Source of the DNA: Symbiodinium microadriaticum
Lineage: Eukaryota; Sar; Dinophyceae; Suessiales; Symbiodiniaceae
Assembly (NCBI GenBank): GCA_001939145.1
Contig: LSRX01000056.1
Location: forward strand, 735,378 to 799,377
Length of the DNA stretch: 64,000 bases
Reading direction: 5' to 3'
Positions 35,936 to 48,037 of this stretch are shown here, piece by piece. Position numbers and translations under genes: made by a program. Every line of letters starts with the position of its first letter. Positions within the stretch are counted from its first letter, which is position 1. A model generated the notes under the pieces. It saw nothing but the letters and a program-made list of their open reading frames with translations, made no database searches and was not told the origin of the DNA.

Positions 35936-37061
35936 TTTGTAGGGGTGTTGACTTTCCCTAGCTTGGCCGAACCACCTCCTACACCCTAGCTTAGGCCGTA
36001 GACGAAAACCCTCTTATCTCAGAACCCCAAAACCAATATCCCTCAGCTGACACCCTTCAAAGCCACAGCCTCTTAAAGAGCGACCCAGAAATTCAAGTGC
36101 CAACATAAACGTGTGAATACTTGCCAATATTAGTTTTGAGGGTTCCCTTTTGGAATTAAAATCATTGTCTAGCATACCCCAAACACCCTATTCTAACTTT
36201 TAAGGCCATTGGAATCATGGGGCATCATAGTGTAGTATACCCAAAAACACTTTCTTAAGATTTCAGGCCCTACTATATCAACTGACTTGAACCTGTAGGC
36301 ATCAGCGTTTGGACCTTGACTTTGCGCAACTTAACTGTTTGGTGCTTGACTTAAGAAGGCTGTATGATCCGCAATCCGGGTAGGGTTTGCAACATAGGGT
36401 TTGTCGTTTAAAGCTGTTGGTCTTGGAAGCAAACCACAAACGCAGCACGCTCGGATCGGCGCTTGTAAGTGGGGGCTTGATGATGGGATGTAGTACACTA
36501 GGGAGCCCCAGCTGCTGTGTAATTTCGAGAAATGTCTGGAATATTATTTCTTGTACAGTCGAGCCCGTAGACCCTATAGCCTTTAAACACTTTGGAATCC
36601 TAAAGCTCAACATGGAATTCTGAAGCCGCAAGACCCTGTCAGTTCCAAGCCCGAAAACCCGTAGAACCGTCCCAGGCATTCAACCAGCCATGTGAAACCT
36701 CCCAAATAGAACGGCAGCAGGCTCGACTTCTGCCGCCGGCAGCGACTCTCGCAAGGCCGCGGGCCTAAGTCTAGTTGACAAGCCCGGGCACAGGTTGCGG
36801 AGTTCGGGTTCACGGTCTGAACAGAAAACGTCACAGGGTGGCATTTGTCACGCGCAGGGTCTGAGCATTGAAAGCTGGAGAATGAATTGCTTGAGGGTTG
36901 CTAGACTTCTTCAGCTTTAGACCCTGCCGTGGCATTTCGGAGCCGTGTCCGGAGCTTTCGGGCACGTGCTTACCACAGCTCAGTGTTGGGTGTCTGTCTT
37001 GTTGGCGAAGGCATTGTCATCGCGCAGCACTTTTGGTTCATCAGAGGCAAAAGTAGCAATC

Positions 37062-38391
37062 ATGGTGGCTGGAGTGGAGCTCCAGCAAAAGTTGCTTCAA
37101 CGGCTGCGGATGCTGTCAGGAGAGGCTCCGCAGACAGATGTGGACAAAAAGCCAAGCCCTTTGAAGTCCTCGCCTGACGAAGGTCGCTTGGAGGAATTGT
37201 TTGGCGAGGAGGCGAGGCTCCGACAACAGGTCCTAGAGGCCAGGATGCAGAGAGATGCGGCCAGGACGAGACGCCGCCAGATAGAGAAGGAGTCGCTTGG
37301 CCACCACAGCAACACGGCCAAGGACATCGCCAGGTACCACTGCCAGCTGCAATCCCTGCAGAATGACATTGCCATGAACAAGCAGGAGTTCAATGTGCTG
37401 CGACAGCAATGTCGTAACAAAGAGAGCCAGCAGCTGCAGGCTAGGAAGCTGAAAGAGGAGGCCGCGTTGTGCAAAGCACAGAAGGCCCAGCTCGTTGCTG
37501 CCGTGGAGACGGAAACAAAGTTTGTTTCCGTCTCCACGGCAGCAACGAGATTGCACAGAAGGCCAATCTCGTTGCTGCCGTGGAGACGGAAACAAAGTTT
37601 GTTTCCGTCTCCACGGCAGCAACGAGATTGGCCTTCTGTGCTTTGGACATTGAAACAAAGAGGGTGGCTGCGCTCCGGGCAGAGATGAAGACTTGGGAGC
37701 AACGCTTGAAAGAGGCTTTGGAAAGGAAGGTCGTTGCGGAGGCGGAGGCCTTGGAGAGGAGGATGTCGAAAGCGGCGGGTGAAAACGACGAGACGGTGCC
37801 GAAGTTCACGATGAGCAGTGACAGCGACCATGGGGAGGAGGACGAGGAGGAGGAGGAGGAAGAAGCTAGTAGTGTCATGGACGACTTAGAACTCTCCTAC
37901 GAGGGCTTGGAGTTGTCGTCCTTGATGCCATTTCCCTCAGCAGTCCGGCTGGCCGCCGGCCACGTCTCCGACCACGAGGCGATGTCGAAGGTAGACATCC
38001 CGGAAACGGGCTTCCTGGAGCGAGGAGGTGTGGAATTCGGCCGTTGGACACGGCCATCTCCAAGTGGGAACGCAGAGTGGACGGAAGAAGAGCTGGAAGC
38101 GGAGTACGGCGAGCACCTCCGTAACTTGGAGAAAGTCCTTCTTGAAATTCGCCAGGAGCAGGCAGAGCAAGCGGAGGAGCGACGCTGCCAGTCGCGGCTC
38201 GCCGCCCTCAAGCAGAAGAAAAAGGAGGAGGCCGCAGCGGCAGCAGCTGCTGCGCAAAATCGTTTCCCCTGGAGCCTTGGGAAGTGGATGAGGCAAGAGA
38301 ACCGACGCCAAAGGTGTCTGTGGTGTCCGGCTTCCGCGCTTTTTCCCCATATGCTGCCGTGTGTCGTAAGTACGCAGCGCTCGCTTTTTGA
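37062..38391 (+). pseudogene. Coiled-coil gene copy 1, broken by a fold-back insertion
   Basis: Same gene as the intact copy at 39287-40480. It starts MVAGVELQQKLLQRLRML at 37062 and follows that copy to about 37520. There 140 bases (37521-37660) are inserted that consist of inverted and direct copies of the neighbouring coding sequence. Because 140 is not a multiple of three, the second half is read in another frame. A 12-base-scale deletion near 38300 shifts the frame again, so the C-terminus differs from copy 2. An acidic run (EEDEEEEEEE) is longer than in the other copies. No introns. Confidence 0.8.
37481..37650. repeat. Nested inverted repeats (fold-back) inside coiled-coil gene copy 1
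   Basis: A roughly 40-base coding segment (CTCGTTGCTGCCGTGGAGAC plus GGAAACAAA) is followed by its reverse complement, then again the forward sequence, then the reverse complement once more. The last inverted arm extends to CCAAAGCACAGAAGGCC. Single-stranded, each pair would form a nearly perfect hairpin. Confidence 0.95.
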
Positions 38392-39286
38392 AGCGAGTGC
38401 TCTGCACTGCACGTTGTCATGGTCGCACAGCTTCTAAACGCTTCTGAGCTGATTAGGCTTTGTCATGCTTTGCTTTCTACGCGTGCAAGCGGTCCACCAA
38501 TGCACATTCGTCCGCCAGAAATCAGCACCGACTTGCGAGCTCAAGCTTTGCTTTTTGTGCCGGGGACTACTTCTAGCCCGCAGCATCGAAACTAGACAGA
38601 GACATGAAATTGGCAGGCGTGGCTGAAGCATACATATCAGACAGGCAGAGTGCCGTTTCGACGGCCACCAGCTCGTCGTTGCATGCTACGTAGCAAGTTT
38701 CTTGGGGTTGTAGAAGACCACAGAGAGTCCCCAGACCGCCGGTCCCCTAGACCCTAAAGCCTTTCATGCCTTTCCACACCTTGGTGCCCTGAAGCCCGAC
38801 ATAGACTTCTGAAGCCGCAGAACCCCGTCAGTTCCAAGCCCGAAAACCCGTAGAAGCGTCCCAGATTAGGCATAAACGGCATTCAAACAGCCATGTGAGC
38901 CCTCCCAAATAGAACGGCGGCAGGCTAGATTTCTGCCGCCGGCAGCGACAGTCGCAAGGCCGCGGGCCCAAGTCTAGTTGACAAGCCCGGGCACAGGTTG
39001 CGGAGTTCGGGTTCACGGTATTTTTGGGGTTTCGGGCCCCTGAACACAAAAAGTCAGAGGGTCTGGCATTTGTGAGGCGCAGGGTCTGAGCATTGAAAGC
39101 TTGAGAATGAATTGCGTGAGGGTTGCGAGACTTCTTCGGCTCTAGACCCTGCCGTGGCATTTCGGAGCCGTGTCCGGAGCTGTCGGGCACGTGCTTACCA
39201 CAGCTCAGTGTTGGGTGCCTGTCTTGTTGGCGAAGGCATTGTCATCCCACAGCACTTTTGGTTCATCAGAAGCCAGGGTAGCAATC

Positions 39287-40480
39287 ATGGTGGCTGGAGT
39301 GGAGCTCCAGCAAAAGTTGCTTCAACGGCTGCGGATGCTGCCAGGAGAGGCTCCGCAGGCACAGACAGATGTGGACAAAAAGCCAAGCCCTTTGAAGTCC
39401 TCGCCTGACGAAGGTCGCTTGGAGGAGTTGTTTGGCGAGGAGGCCAGGCTCCGACAACAGGTCCTAGAGGCCAGGAAGCAGAGAGATGCGGCCAGGACAA
39501 GACGCCGCCAGATAGAGAAGGAGTCGCTTGGCCACCACAGCAACACGGCCAAGGACATCGCCGGGTACCACTGCCAGCTGCAATCCCTGCAGAATGACAT
39601 TACCATGAACAAGCAGGAGTTCAATGTGCTGCGACAGCAATGTCGTAACAAAGAGAGCCAGCAGCTGCAGGCTAGGAAGCTGAAAGATTCGGCCGCGTTG
39701 TGCAAGGCACAGAAGGCCCAGGTCGCTGCTGAGGTGGAGACGGAAACGAAGAGGGTAGCTGCGCTCCGGGCAGAGGTGACGACCTGGGAGCAACGCCTGA
39801 AAGAGGTGTTGGCAAGGAAGGTCGTGGCGGAGGCGCAGGCGATGGAGAGGAGGATGTTGAAAGCGGCGGGTGAAAACGACGAGACGGTGCCAAAGTTCAC
39901 GATGAACACTGACAGCGACCATGGGGAGGAGGACGAGGAGGAAGAAGGCAACATCATGGACGACTTAGAACTCTCCTACGAGGGCTTGGAATTGTCGTCA
40001 TTGATGCCACTTCCCTTAGCAGTCCGGCTGGCCGCGGGCCACATCTCCGACCACGAGGCGATGTCGAAGGTAGACATCCCGGAAACGGGCTTCCTGGAGC
40101 GAGGAGGTGTGGAATTCGGCCGTTGGACACGGCCATCTCCAAGTGGGAACGCAGAGTGGACGGAAGAAGAGCTGGAAGCGGAGTACGGCGAGCACCTCCG
40201 TAACTTGGAGAAAGTACTTCTGGAACTTCGCCAGGAGCAGGCAGAGCAAGCGGAGGAGCGACGCTGCCAGTCGCGGCTCGCCGCCCTCAAGCAGAAGAAA
40301 AAGGAGGAGGCCGCAGCGGCAGCAGCTGCTGCGCGAAATCGTTTTCCCTGGAGCCTTGGCATGTGGATGAGGCAAGAGAAGGCCGAGGCCACGACGCCGA
40401 AGGTGTCGGTGGTGTCCGGCTTCCGCGCTTTTTCGCCGTATGCGGCAGTCTGTCGTAAGTACACAGCGCTCGCAGTTTGA
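39287..40480 (+). CDS. Intronless coiled-coil protein, intact copy 2 (397 aa)
   Basis: The ATG at 39287 is chosen because the same MVAGVELQQKLLQRLRML start is kept in all three copies and begins the conserved part; the frame is open 39 codons farther up. Residues about 40-200 are rich in E, K, Q and R with few prolines (LEELFGEEARLRQQVLEARK, RTRRRQIEKES), typical of a coiled coil. An acidic patch follows (GEEDEEEEG). The C-terminal third has LEAEYGEHLRNLEKVLLEL and a KKKEEAAAAAAAA run before FPWSLGMWMRQEK. No enzyme motif, signal peptide or membrane segment is visible. Lack of introns in a genome with many introns suggests a retroposed copy that was later duplicated with its flanks. Expression is unknown. 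Confidence 0.7.
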   Translation: MVAGVELQQKLLQRLRMLPGEAPQAQTDVDKKPSPLKSSPDEGRLEELFGEEARLRQQVLEARKQRDAARTRRRQIEKESLGHHSNTAKDIAGYHCQLQSLQNDITMNKQEFNVLRQQCRNKESQQLQARKLKDSAALCKAQKAQVAAEVETETKRVAALRAEVTTWEQRLKEVLARKVVAEAQAMERRMLKAAGENDETVPKFTMNTDSDHGEEDEEEEGNIMDDLELSYEGLELSSLMPLPLAVRLAAGHISDHEAMSKVDIPETGFLERGGVEFGRWTRPSPSGNAEWTEEELEAEYGEHLRNLEKVLLELRQEQAEQAEERRCQSRLAALKQKKKEEAAAAAAAARNRFPWSLGMWMRQEKAEATTPKVSVVSGFRAFSPYAAVCRKYTALAV

Positions 40481-42696
40481 AGCGAGTGCTCTGCACTGCA
40501 CGTCGTCATGGTCGCACAGCTTAGCTAAGATGATTAGGCTTTGTCATTCTTTCTACACGTGCAAGCGGTCCACCAATGCACATTCGTCCGCCAAGAATCA
40601 AAACCGACTTGCGAGCTCTCAAGTTTTGCTTTTGTGCCGGACTACTTCTAGCCCGCAGCATCGAAACATATCGAAACTAGATAGAGGCATGAAGTTGGCA
40701 GTTTCGACGGCTAGCAGCTCCTCGTTGCATGCTATGTAGCAAGTGTTTTTGGGGTTGTAGAAGGCTCCATGACGGAGTCAGACGGTCACCCTCGGAATCA
40801 CACAGAGCACCGAGCGTCCCCAGGCCGCCGGTGCCCGAAAGGTCATCCCGAGCAGGCCAGGCCACCGAACAGCTGGTTGGAGAGTGCCGGGTCCAGAGTT
40901 GTGGTGTTCTCAGATATGGGGGGGTCTAGGGTTTAAGAGTTTAAGGATGCTTAAGGTGTGAGAGTTCAGTCTTGAGGGTTTAGGGTTGAAGGATTTTGAG
41001 GTGTTAGGCTTCAATGGCAGGGGGTTTTGGGGTGAAGTGTGGTGTTGGGAGATAGTGCAGTGCTCAGGTTCACAGTATCGGGTTCCAAGGTGAAGGGCTT
41101 CGTGTCGAAGGTATAGAGCTTTGGTGATACTCCGACTAGGTTTTAGTTTAAGCTCGAAGGGCTCATCGAATTTGGGTGGACCGATGCTGACAAAGCCCTG
41201 CGACATGTGGGGCACGATGGGCCACTGGAATCAAACATTCCACAAGCCTGCCGTGATTGCTTGCCAGATGGCCTGCACGCCGCAATGCCCTAAGCCCTAA
41301 GCCCCTCAATGCTTAAAAACTCCATAGACCCTAATCAGAATCCCCAGGACTCCAAGCGACGACTTGCCAAGACCATGCATCCTTTACACGTTCAAGGTTT
41401 AGGGCCGAGTATTTTGGGGAGCGGTGTCAGTGTAACAGTTACAGTGGTATGCCATAGCCGTGAGAATGATCCCAAGACTGCGACTTCTGGAGACTCTGAT
41501 TCCCCAAAGCCCGAAACCCACCCGATCCCAACAGCCAGAATTCCGATACCAGGCGCTGCTGAAATCCCTGCGGCGCTGAACCGCCCACCGCCCTAAACTT
41601 CCTAAACCTTCAACCCCTGATATTCTTATCCGAAGGGCCCTAACTAAGCAGCCCGAAGCGACAGGAACAGCTCCGGTTTCGACGGGGTGGAACGTCGATC
41701 TGGACACGTGCCTTTCCAGGCCTGACTCCCAGAATCCGAAGCCCTGCGCCGGAGCCCAAATCCGAGTCCCAGGCATCCATGCATCAAGCCCAATCCCAAG
41801 GCACCAGAAGAATCATAAGAAGCCTAAACCTCAATCCCTTGTAGACCCCAAGCTCTGAAATCCTGCAGCCGTGAATCATCTCTCCCCTTAAACTCCAAAC
41901 CCTCAACCCCAAACCCTAAAACCCAACATCTTCACCTCTTCCTTGGCCAGGAAGTGGCAGAGCTCGAGGCGTGCGCGAACCGCCCGCATGCGGCCTCGAG
42001 GATGCCAAGGCAGGGGTTAGGGCTTCGAGCTTGGGCTGTCTTGCAAGGATGTAGGGTTCAGGGTGGTCCTAGCTCGCGAAATTGGTTGTTGTAAGATGTT
42101 GTGCATTGGGGAGCCTGAAGAATGATATGACCAATTTTATGTAGTCTAAACAGGGAAGTCGAAAGAAGAGCCTTCCGCAAAGAAGACAGCGCCGGAGATA
42201 ACATCCTAAGCCCGAAAAGCCCTAGACCGTCCTAAGTCTTACAACTTTTTGGACCCTTCAAAACAATCATGTAAACCCTCCCTAGAGCGGCCTGAGCGGC
42301 GGCAGGCTGGATTTCTGCCGCTGGCCTAACTCTGGACCGCAGGTTGTGGAGTTTAGGCTCGCAGTTGTTTCGTCTTCAGGCACTTGAACCCCAACTTTAG
42401 ACGCCAATAGTAGGGGTGTTTGGGATGAAATGTCGATGAGTGGTCTTTCGGACAGCAGCGTCTGAGACTTGAAAGCTTGAGAATGAGTTGCTACAGTGTT
42501 GCTCGACCTCTCCGGCTTTTTGACCCTGCCCTGGTACTATGGGGGCCTGAATAATTACCTCTACTGTTCTGGGGTTCCTTATTGTAATTAAGTATAAAGC
42601 ACAGTATACCCCAAAACCCTGTTCTAATTATTCGGGCCCCTACATTACTTCAGAACCATGTCCGGGCCCCCAATGATCGGGATGCCAAGACAGTAT

Positions 42697-42820
42697 TCAG
42701 GGACAGTATTCATGCTCAGCACTTTCGGTTCATGGAACTCCAGCAAAGTTGCTTCACCGGCTGTGGATGCTGCCAGGACAGGCTCCACAGGCGGAGACAC
42801 ATGTGGACGATGCTTGCTGA
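42697..42820 (+). pseudogene. Coiled-coil gene, diverged 5' fragment (copy 4)
   Basis: GGAACTCCAGCAAAGTTGCT, TCACCGGCTGTGGATGCTGC and CAGGACAGGCTCCACAGGCG match the start of the coiled-coil genes (GGAGCTCCAGCAAAAGTTGC...). The preceding AGCACTTTCGGTTCAT matches their 5' flank. The initiating MVAGV segment is deleted and similarity ends after ACACATGTGGACGATGC. Upstream sequence (about 42230-42370) also resembles the 5' flank of the other copies. Confidence 0.8.
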
Positions 42821-43365
42821 AAGTAAACCGAACTTTTACTCAATTGTATTAGTATTTTTGGGTATAGACGATATCGAGTTTCCATGTTTTTTGCACTAAC
42901 CATAGTCGGTCTACTCCCAAGATGCCTAGCAGGACCAAGAGATTTCTCAATCAGGTGAGGAGAGTATCCTATACGGCTATCATTGCTGAGGGTCTCAATT
43001 GTGGCTGAGATAGTAGCCCTCGCGTGGAGATTGAATGTTCGAATGTACCCCTGGGTGGCAGAAGAATGAGGCTGTTACAGTAAGCCCGAACTTTCAATCT
43101 AAGGGTTCGTATAGCGATCAGGGTTTACTGTATATGGGGCTCTATGTCTATAGCTGATGCTCTACACTCTAAACCTTAGATTATAAAGCTATTTCCTGAA
43201 GCTGCCTCACATGGAGGATGGAATCTTTACACTCTGAACGCCCACATAACCCTGTGCAACCCAAAACCGTCCACAACCCTATACTCTAATGTACAGTGAC
43301 AGACACGGTATCTAGACCATATTTAGGGTACTGAGGGTATGTAGGATAATAGGATAATAGGGCGT

Positions 43366-43376
43366 GTATATATATA

Positions 43377-43455
<79 letters not shown>
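43366..43455. repeat. Compound (TA)n/(GT)n/(GTAT)n microsatellite
   Basis: TATATATG, a GT run, GTAT units and a final TA run within the telomere-like spacer. Confidence 0.95.
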
Positions 43456-43456
<1 letters not shown>

Positions 43457-43575
43457 TTACAATATACATAATATATAGGGTAGCGGAGGGTGGGTGATCC
43501 TGGCCATTTGACCTTCCGGAGCGGCCCCGACGGCATGTAGAGAGTCTGTCTTACAGGAGTAGTGGGGTTATCTTT

Positions 43576-43740
43576 AACCCTAAACCCTAAACCCCGAAAC
43601 CCTAACCAATAAACCCTAAACATTTAGCCTTTGTGGGGTAGGCTAAAAAACACCCCGTAGACGACCAGTTTGGGGTTTGGGGTTTGGTGCATCTCGTAGG
43701 GTCCGAGAGGGTTTAGGGTTTAGGGATGTTTAGGGGTTTA
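43576..43740. repeat. Interstitial telomere-type repeats in two orientations
   Basis: 43576-43620 reads CCCTAAACCCTAAACCCC and close variants. 43708-43740 reads GGGTTTAGGGTTTAGGG and variants. The unit TTTAGGG is the telomere type reported for dinoflagellates and plants. The two tracts face each other about 90 bases apart. Confidence 0.85.
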
Positions 43741-44576
43741 GAGTGGACCAAGGCCCACCCTGCACTTCCTCTGGGCGTTGAAAGAGGCCACCGTAGGCTC
43801 CAAAGGGCAACGTTTCTCGTTTTGGGGGGCTTCTCGTTTAGTTGCTGGGGTTTAGGGGCCAAGGCTTTGTGGCTTCGGTTAGGGATTCCGGGTTTGGGAT
43901 TTCATGGTCGGGGTTTGAGGTTTCGGCTTTGCTGGCAGACCCGCGGCATGAGGTTGGGCCGTGTTTGGGGTTTAGGTTGCATTTTGGGGGTTCAGGTTTT
44001 GCGGTTGGTTCGGATTTTTGAGGTTGTACTGTTTCAGGGGCAGAAGTTCGAGTGCTTTTAGGGTGTAGGGTTTGTAGGCTCCTAGCAGAAAAAGGTTGCA
44101 GAGGCTCGGAGCCATTGCTTTATGCATAACATTGAGGGTCTGAAGGCTCAGCGATAATGACGTCCCCCTCACGGCCCCAATACAACTATACTTCATTATG
44201 CCCTACACACATTCGAGGGACTAGGTACGCTAAACCCGAAGCCCTTCTGTGGGGTTTGGAGAAATCCCCCGAATGTCCGAGCGGAGTTCTTCCCAAAGCT
44301 CCCTCTCTGCTCTAACGTCCCAAGGCTTGAGGTTAAAACCCTAACCCATCCGAAAGGATTACCGTGGAGCAAGCGTTTGTCCAAGGAGAAAGGGTTCTTG
44401 AGCCTTAAGGGGTTTGTTTCTTAAGCCGCAATCCCGAACTTGTGAAGTCTCGGGACAGCCTCAGGGAGCTTCTCTTGACATGCCTGGGGGGTGAGGCGAA
44501 GAGGATCCTTGATGATGAGCAGGTGCGCTGTACCTGCTTTGGGCGGGGGGGGGGGAGACTTGGGATCCCTAGATCC

Positions 44577-44640
44577 ATAAACTCTAAGCCCTGAGCCCTA
44601 AACCTTAATCGGCCCTAATCTCTAAACCCTAAACCCCAAA
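44577..44640. repeat. Degenerate CCCTAAA tract
   Basis: Four to five imperfect CCCTAAA units (CCCTAAACCTTAATC, TCTAAACCCTAAACCCC). The opposite orientation follows at about 44665-44715 (GGGTTAAGGGTCTAGGG). Confidence 0.75.
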
Positions 44641-45052
44641 GCGCGAAGGGTCGCTTGGTGTTCTAGGTTCAGGGGTTAAGGGTCTAGGGTCCACGATTCG
44701 GGGTTAAGGCTTTAGTGTCTAGGCGAAGCTGTCGCCAGATGGAAAAAAGGTTATTAATTTAATTGCGACAAGACATGTCAAGAAGTTGGGCCACGCCGTA
44801 GCTCGGCACTGCTGCCTTCATCTGAGTTACGGGGAGCTTGGTGCGCGTTTGAGCTACCGCAAGACGCGCGTACCTCTTGCGAGGCTGTTGTCCCCGCAGA
44901 ACGAGCTGCCAGTGCGGAACACATTTCATTCACGTGACTGAGTCCCCGCAATCTTCGCCAGACGTGTCTGCGTCCTGCATCTGCCGTGGCCTGGGTGCCA
45001 GCAGCTACATTTTCTTGTCACATGTTCAAGGCATACAATTGTTGTGGGCCTG

Positions 45053-45095
45053 ATGTGTGTGTGTGTGTGTGTGAGTGTGTGTGTGTGTGTGTGTT
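45053..45095. repeat. (GT)n tract at the left edge of duplicated block B
   Basis: GT run with one GTGA interruption, directly followed by TTCGCCTAGGCGCCGGCTGA, the first bases shared with block A (where only GTGTGTGTTCGCC is present). Confidence 0.95.
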
Positions 45096-45404
45096 CGCCT
45101 AGGCGCCGGCTGATTTACACAAACCCATGACTGTAACTGGTCAGCAGGGGCTTTTGCGACACGCCACCGGACTTGTCGCCGTGAGCGTCGCCGGCTTAGC
45201 CCTTTAGTGTAGGACACTCGCACGACATGCGCGACACGAGGGGAGTGTGTGCGTAGTGCTGCAATAGTTTCAAACGCCCCGCAGCTCTGAGCTTCATGTG
45301 CCGCTGACCGCAAGACAAGTTGATGGCGCTGCTTCCTTGTCTTTTCCACAGCGTTCGCGTGGTGTTTTGCATGTTGGTAGTGCTTGCAGCCCAATAATCC
45401 CGAT

Positions 45405-45660
45405 CTGCCGGGAGCACGTTGGCGGTGTGGGCCCTGCACGGGAGGTATTGAAAAATCTAAACGCGGTACGTGCGTCCGGCGCTGCGCAGGGGGGAAGGGG
45501 GTCCGGGGGGTCCTGTTTCATGCCTAAACGCGGTACGCGTGCTGGCGGTGTGCGCGCAACAGGGGAGACCCTTTTGAAGATCTAAACGCAGCACGCGCCT
45601 TTGGCGGTACCCGCGTTGCGTGCGGGAGCCGGCCTTTGAAGACCTAAACGGCGATCATCA
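45405..45660. repeat. GC-rich irregular minisatellite, copy B
   Basis: Counterpart of 33130-33420 with the same TCTAAACGCGGTACG-type unit starts and one unit fewer at its left end. Confidence 0.75.
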
Positions 45661-46536
45661 GGCTTGATTTCTCAGCGCTTGATGGTGATGATGATCATAG
45701 CATAAATCGTTGATGATACCGTAAAAACGCTCCAAAAACGTTGGCGTCCGCAGCCAATCAGACAGATTGACCCATCGTCGAACATTTCTCTAAACCGCAG
45801 CGTCCAGGTGGGGATACGTTTGCACTCATGTGTATTGCCGCCGCGGGTGTGTATTTTCATTAAATGGCGTCCAATGTGGGGTGATGTGTATTTCTCGCGA
45901 ACTGAGGGGGGAAAACCCGCTCCTTGTACATTCTGCAGTTGCTGCTGGTGGGTTACTATTATGCTGATGCCTTGACCTCTCAACCTTATTGTTCTGGCTG
46001 CATGCTAACGAAGCTCGCGGGCAGTCTTGTCGGGTACCGCAACGTGTCAAAGTGTCGAATACATGGTGCTCGGCTGGGGTCAGGAAACCTGCAAGGACCA
46101 TCGATACTTGGGTGTTTCCTTCTATAGGCTTTAGGTGGACATGGGACTCACAAAAGCAGAACCTCTCAACTCCGAGATACATGTTCCAAACCACATGGCG
46201 CGAGTTGCCCTTCACAGCAGTGAAGCTCCAAAACCAGAAGTTGTTAAGTTGTTGAAGCAGGCACTGTTGAGGGATGCATGCCAGTAGAGTTATTTGCATT
46301 GTGCCTGTGACACCTGAATCCTCAATGTCTGTGATCAGAACTGGCTGGAATTCTGTCATGGCTGTAAGAAAATCCATTCCGCCTGCCATCGTAATTTGGA
46401 GACGTGTGGCTCGTCTGGTCTGTTCGAAAGGGGTGCTTTTGCTGCCGCGGAAGCGCGCTGCTGCTTTTGAGCTGCAGGCTTTTCGTGTTGTCAGTTTTGC
46501 CATGGCTGTACGAACTTGAGACTCGAGGCTTCATTT

Positions 46537-47217
46537 GCAATGGGCAGGTCAAGGCAAACCGCACCGAACTTTTCTTTGACTTCTCCAGCCTTGATGCCAG
46601 CGAGACCGGCGCTGTAACCGCCGTGAGTTGTGTCTGGGCTTCGTGCTTGCAGGCCCAGCATGAAGCTCAGCAGCAGCTCATGCTGAAGGTCCGCTTCTAT
46701 TTTGTAGTCACGTGGGGTGCAATTCTGCGAGTTTGCTATCCAACATCACGTCCCGCTGGATGGGCAAGAAAGTTCGTCGCGCAAGAATGCGGTCGTCGGC
46801 ATTCTTGCCAACCAGGCCGTCTACCACGGCATCGTGCACTCAGACAACAAGGTCACGATTGATGGCATGCTCAGCTTGGACAAGAAGAGCCGATGCGATC
46901 CAGCATGTTGTGCAGCCATTCGCGATGGCATGGATTGGATGGTCGTGTCCCATCATGTGGTGGATGCCTTCCCTGGGTATGTTGGGCCGGCACACGCCGC
47001 CGGCAATGCGGCCGAACAAATCGCTTCAGCGGAGGGGGAATTGCAGCCGGCACGGAAAGTGAGCCAGGCCATCACGGAGTTCATGGCTCAGGGCGGGAAG
47101 GACACAGTCGCTTACGCAGACGTGTCCGGTGCCATCTTGCGGGCTAAGCCACCATCGGCAAGCTCTTTGCCTTGGATTTTCACCTCCGTACTTCGGTACC
47201 AAGGGGGAAAACGTTGA
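46537..47217 (+). CDS. Unrecognised ORF in the duplicated block, copy B
   Basis: Counterpart of 34195-34914. It again has two coding-like parts in different frames around a 34-base GT...AG segment. The second part reads FCEFAIQHHVPLDGQESS, MLSLDKKSRCDPACC and HHVVDAFPGYVGPAHAAGN, and at the end stays in frame as VAYADVSGAILRAKPP, which is disrupted in copy A. Most differences between copies are single bases. Function unknown. Confidence 0.45.
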
Positions 47218-48037
47218 AACGTCACATGCTCAGTGATGACGACAGTGTGTTTGCTGCGCCTGACGAGCAAACGAAGTCAGATCGGCATCCAACAACGCCC
47301 GAAGGAGGAGGGGCAACCCAAGTCCAAGGTCACCGGCAGCCATTCTAGCCCCCGTCGGACAATGCGGATGAGGCCCAGCGGTGGTCGCTTCGCTCAACGG
47401 GCCATGTGAGAGCGAAAGGTTGCCTCATGCGTGATGGTAAGTGCCACGACTCTTGCCCTTCAGGGATGAGATATCGTAACACACACCACACCGTGCCAGT
47501 GCGCAGGTTGCTGATTGTAGCAGCATTACATCGCGGTAGCTGACAGGGTATCGTGAGCCTTGGTAAGTAGACGAGGCTGGGTGGTTAATCAGGTTTAGCC
47601 AGCTGTATGTTATTCCGATGATTCCTGCCATGCCCAGATCACATTTTGCTTGTTTACACAGTGCAATCTTGCAGGGAGGATGGCGGTTCGATGGCGACGC
47701 ATGGCAATGCACAACTTGTGATGCAAGCCGATGTGGAAGCTACTGACGTTTGTTCTGGTAAAACCATGTGGGCGGTGACAAGAACCTGGATAAGTAGGAT
47801 TTTTATAAGATTGACACAGTTTACCGGCCACGTTCCAGGCATTGAGAGAACGATGACTGTAAACAAATGATAACGTAGTATACTGCTATATGGTCAATGT
47901 TATGAGTTTTGCAAAAGAATGGATGTAAGAGTCGTCAAGTGTCTCATGAGGTGTGGCCTCGCAGGATTTTTTACCTGCGTTTTCGTCGGCCACTATGTTG
48001 ACTGAGGGCCTTGCCGATATCAGGCAGTGGGGTCTGA

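Larger units (their letters stand above)
32834..41757 (+). repeat. Large duplicated block, copy A (contains an internal tandem duplication)
   Basis: From 32834 the sequence runs parallel to 45091 onward with scattered substitutions and small indels: a minisatellite, the 34.2-34.9 kb ORF, the 35.7 kb repeat and the coiled-coil gene unit. In copy A the gene unit (about 2.2 kb) is present twice in tandem (about 36.6-38.75 and 38.75-40.9). The match ends near 41757, with a roughly 380-base insertion in copy B just before its end. Confidence 0.85.
41758..45052. other. Spacer between duplicated blocks, degenerate telomere-like DNA
   Basis: Rich in CCCTAAACCC / GGGTTTAGGG-like words in both orientations, with CCCAAAACCCT and CCTAGACC variants. 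It holds a diverged fragment of the coiled-coil gene and its 5' flank, an AT/GT microsatellite, and short frames with no support as genes. Confidence 0.6.
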
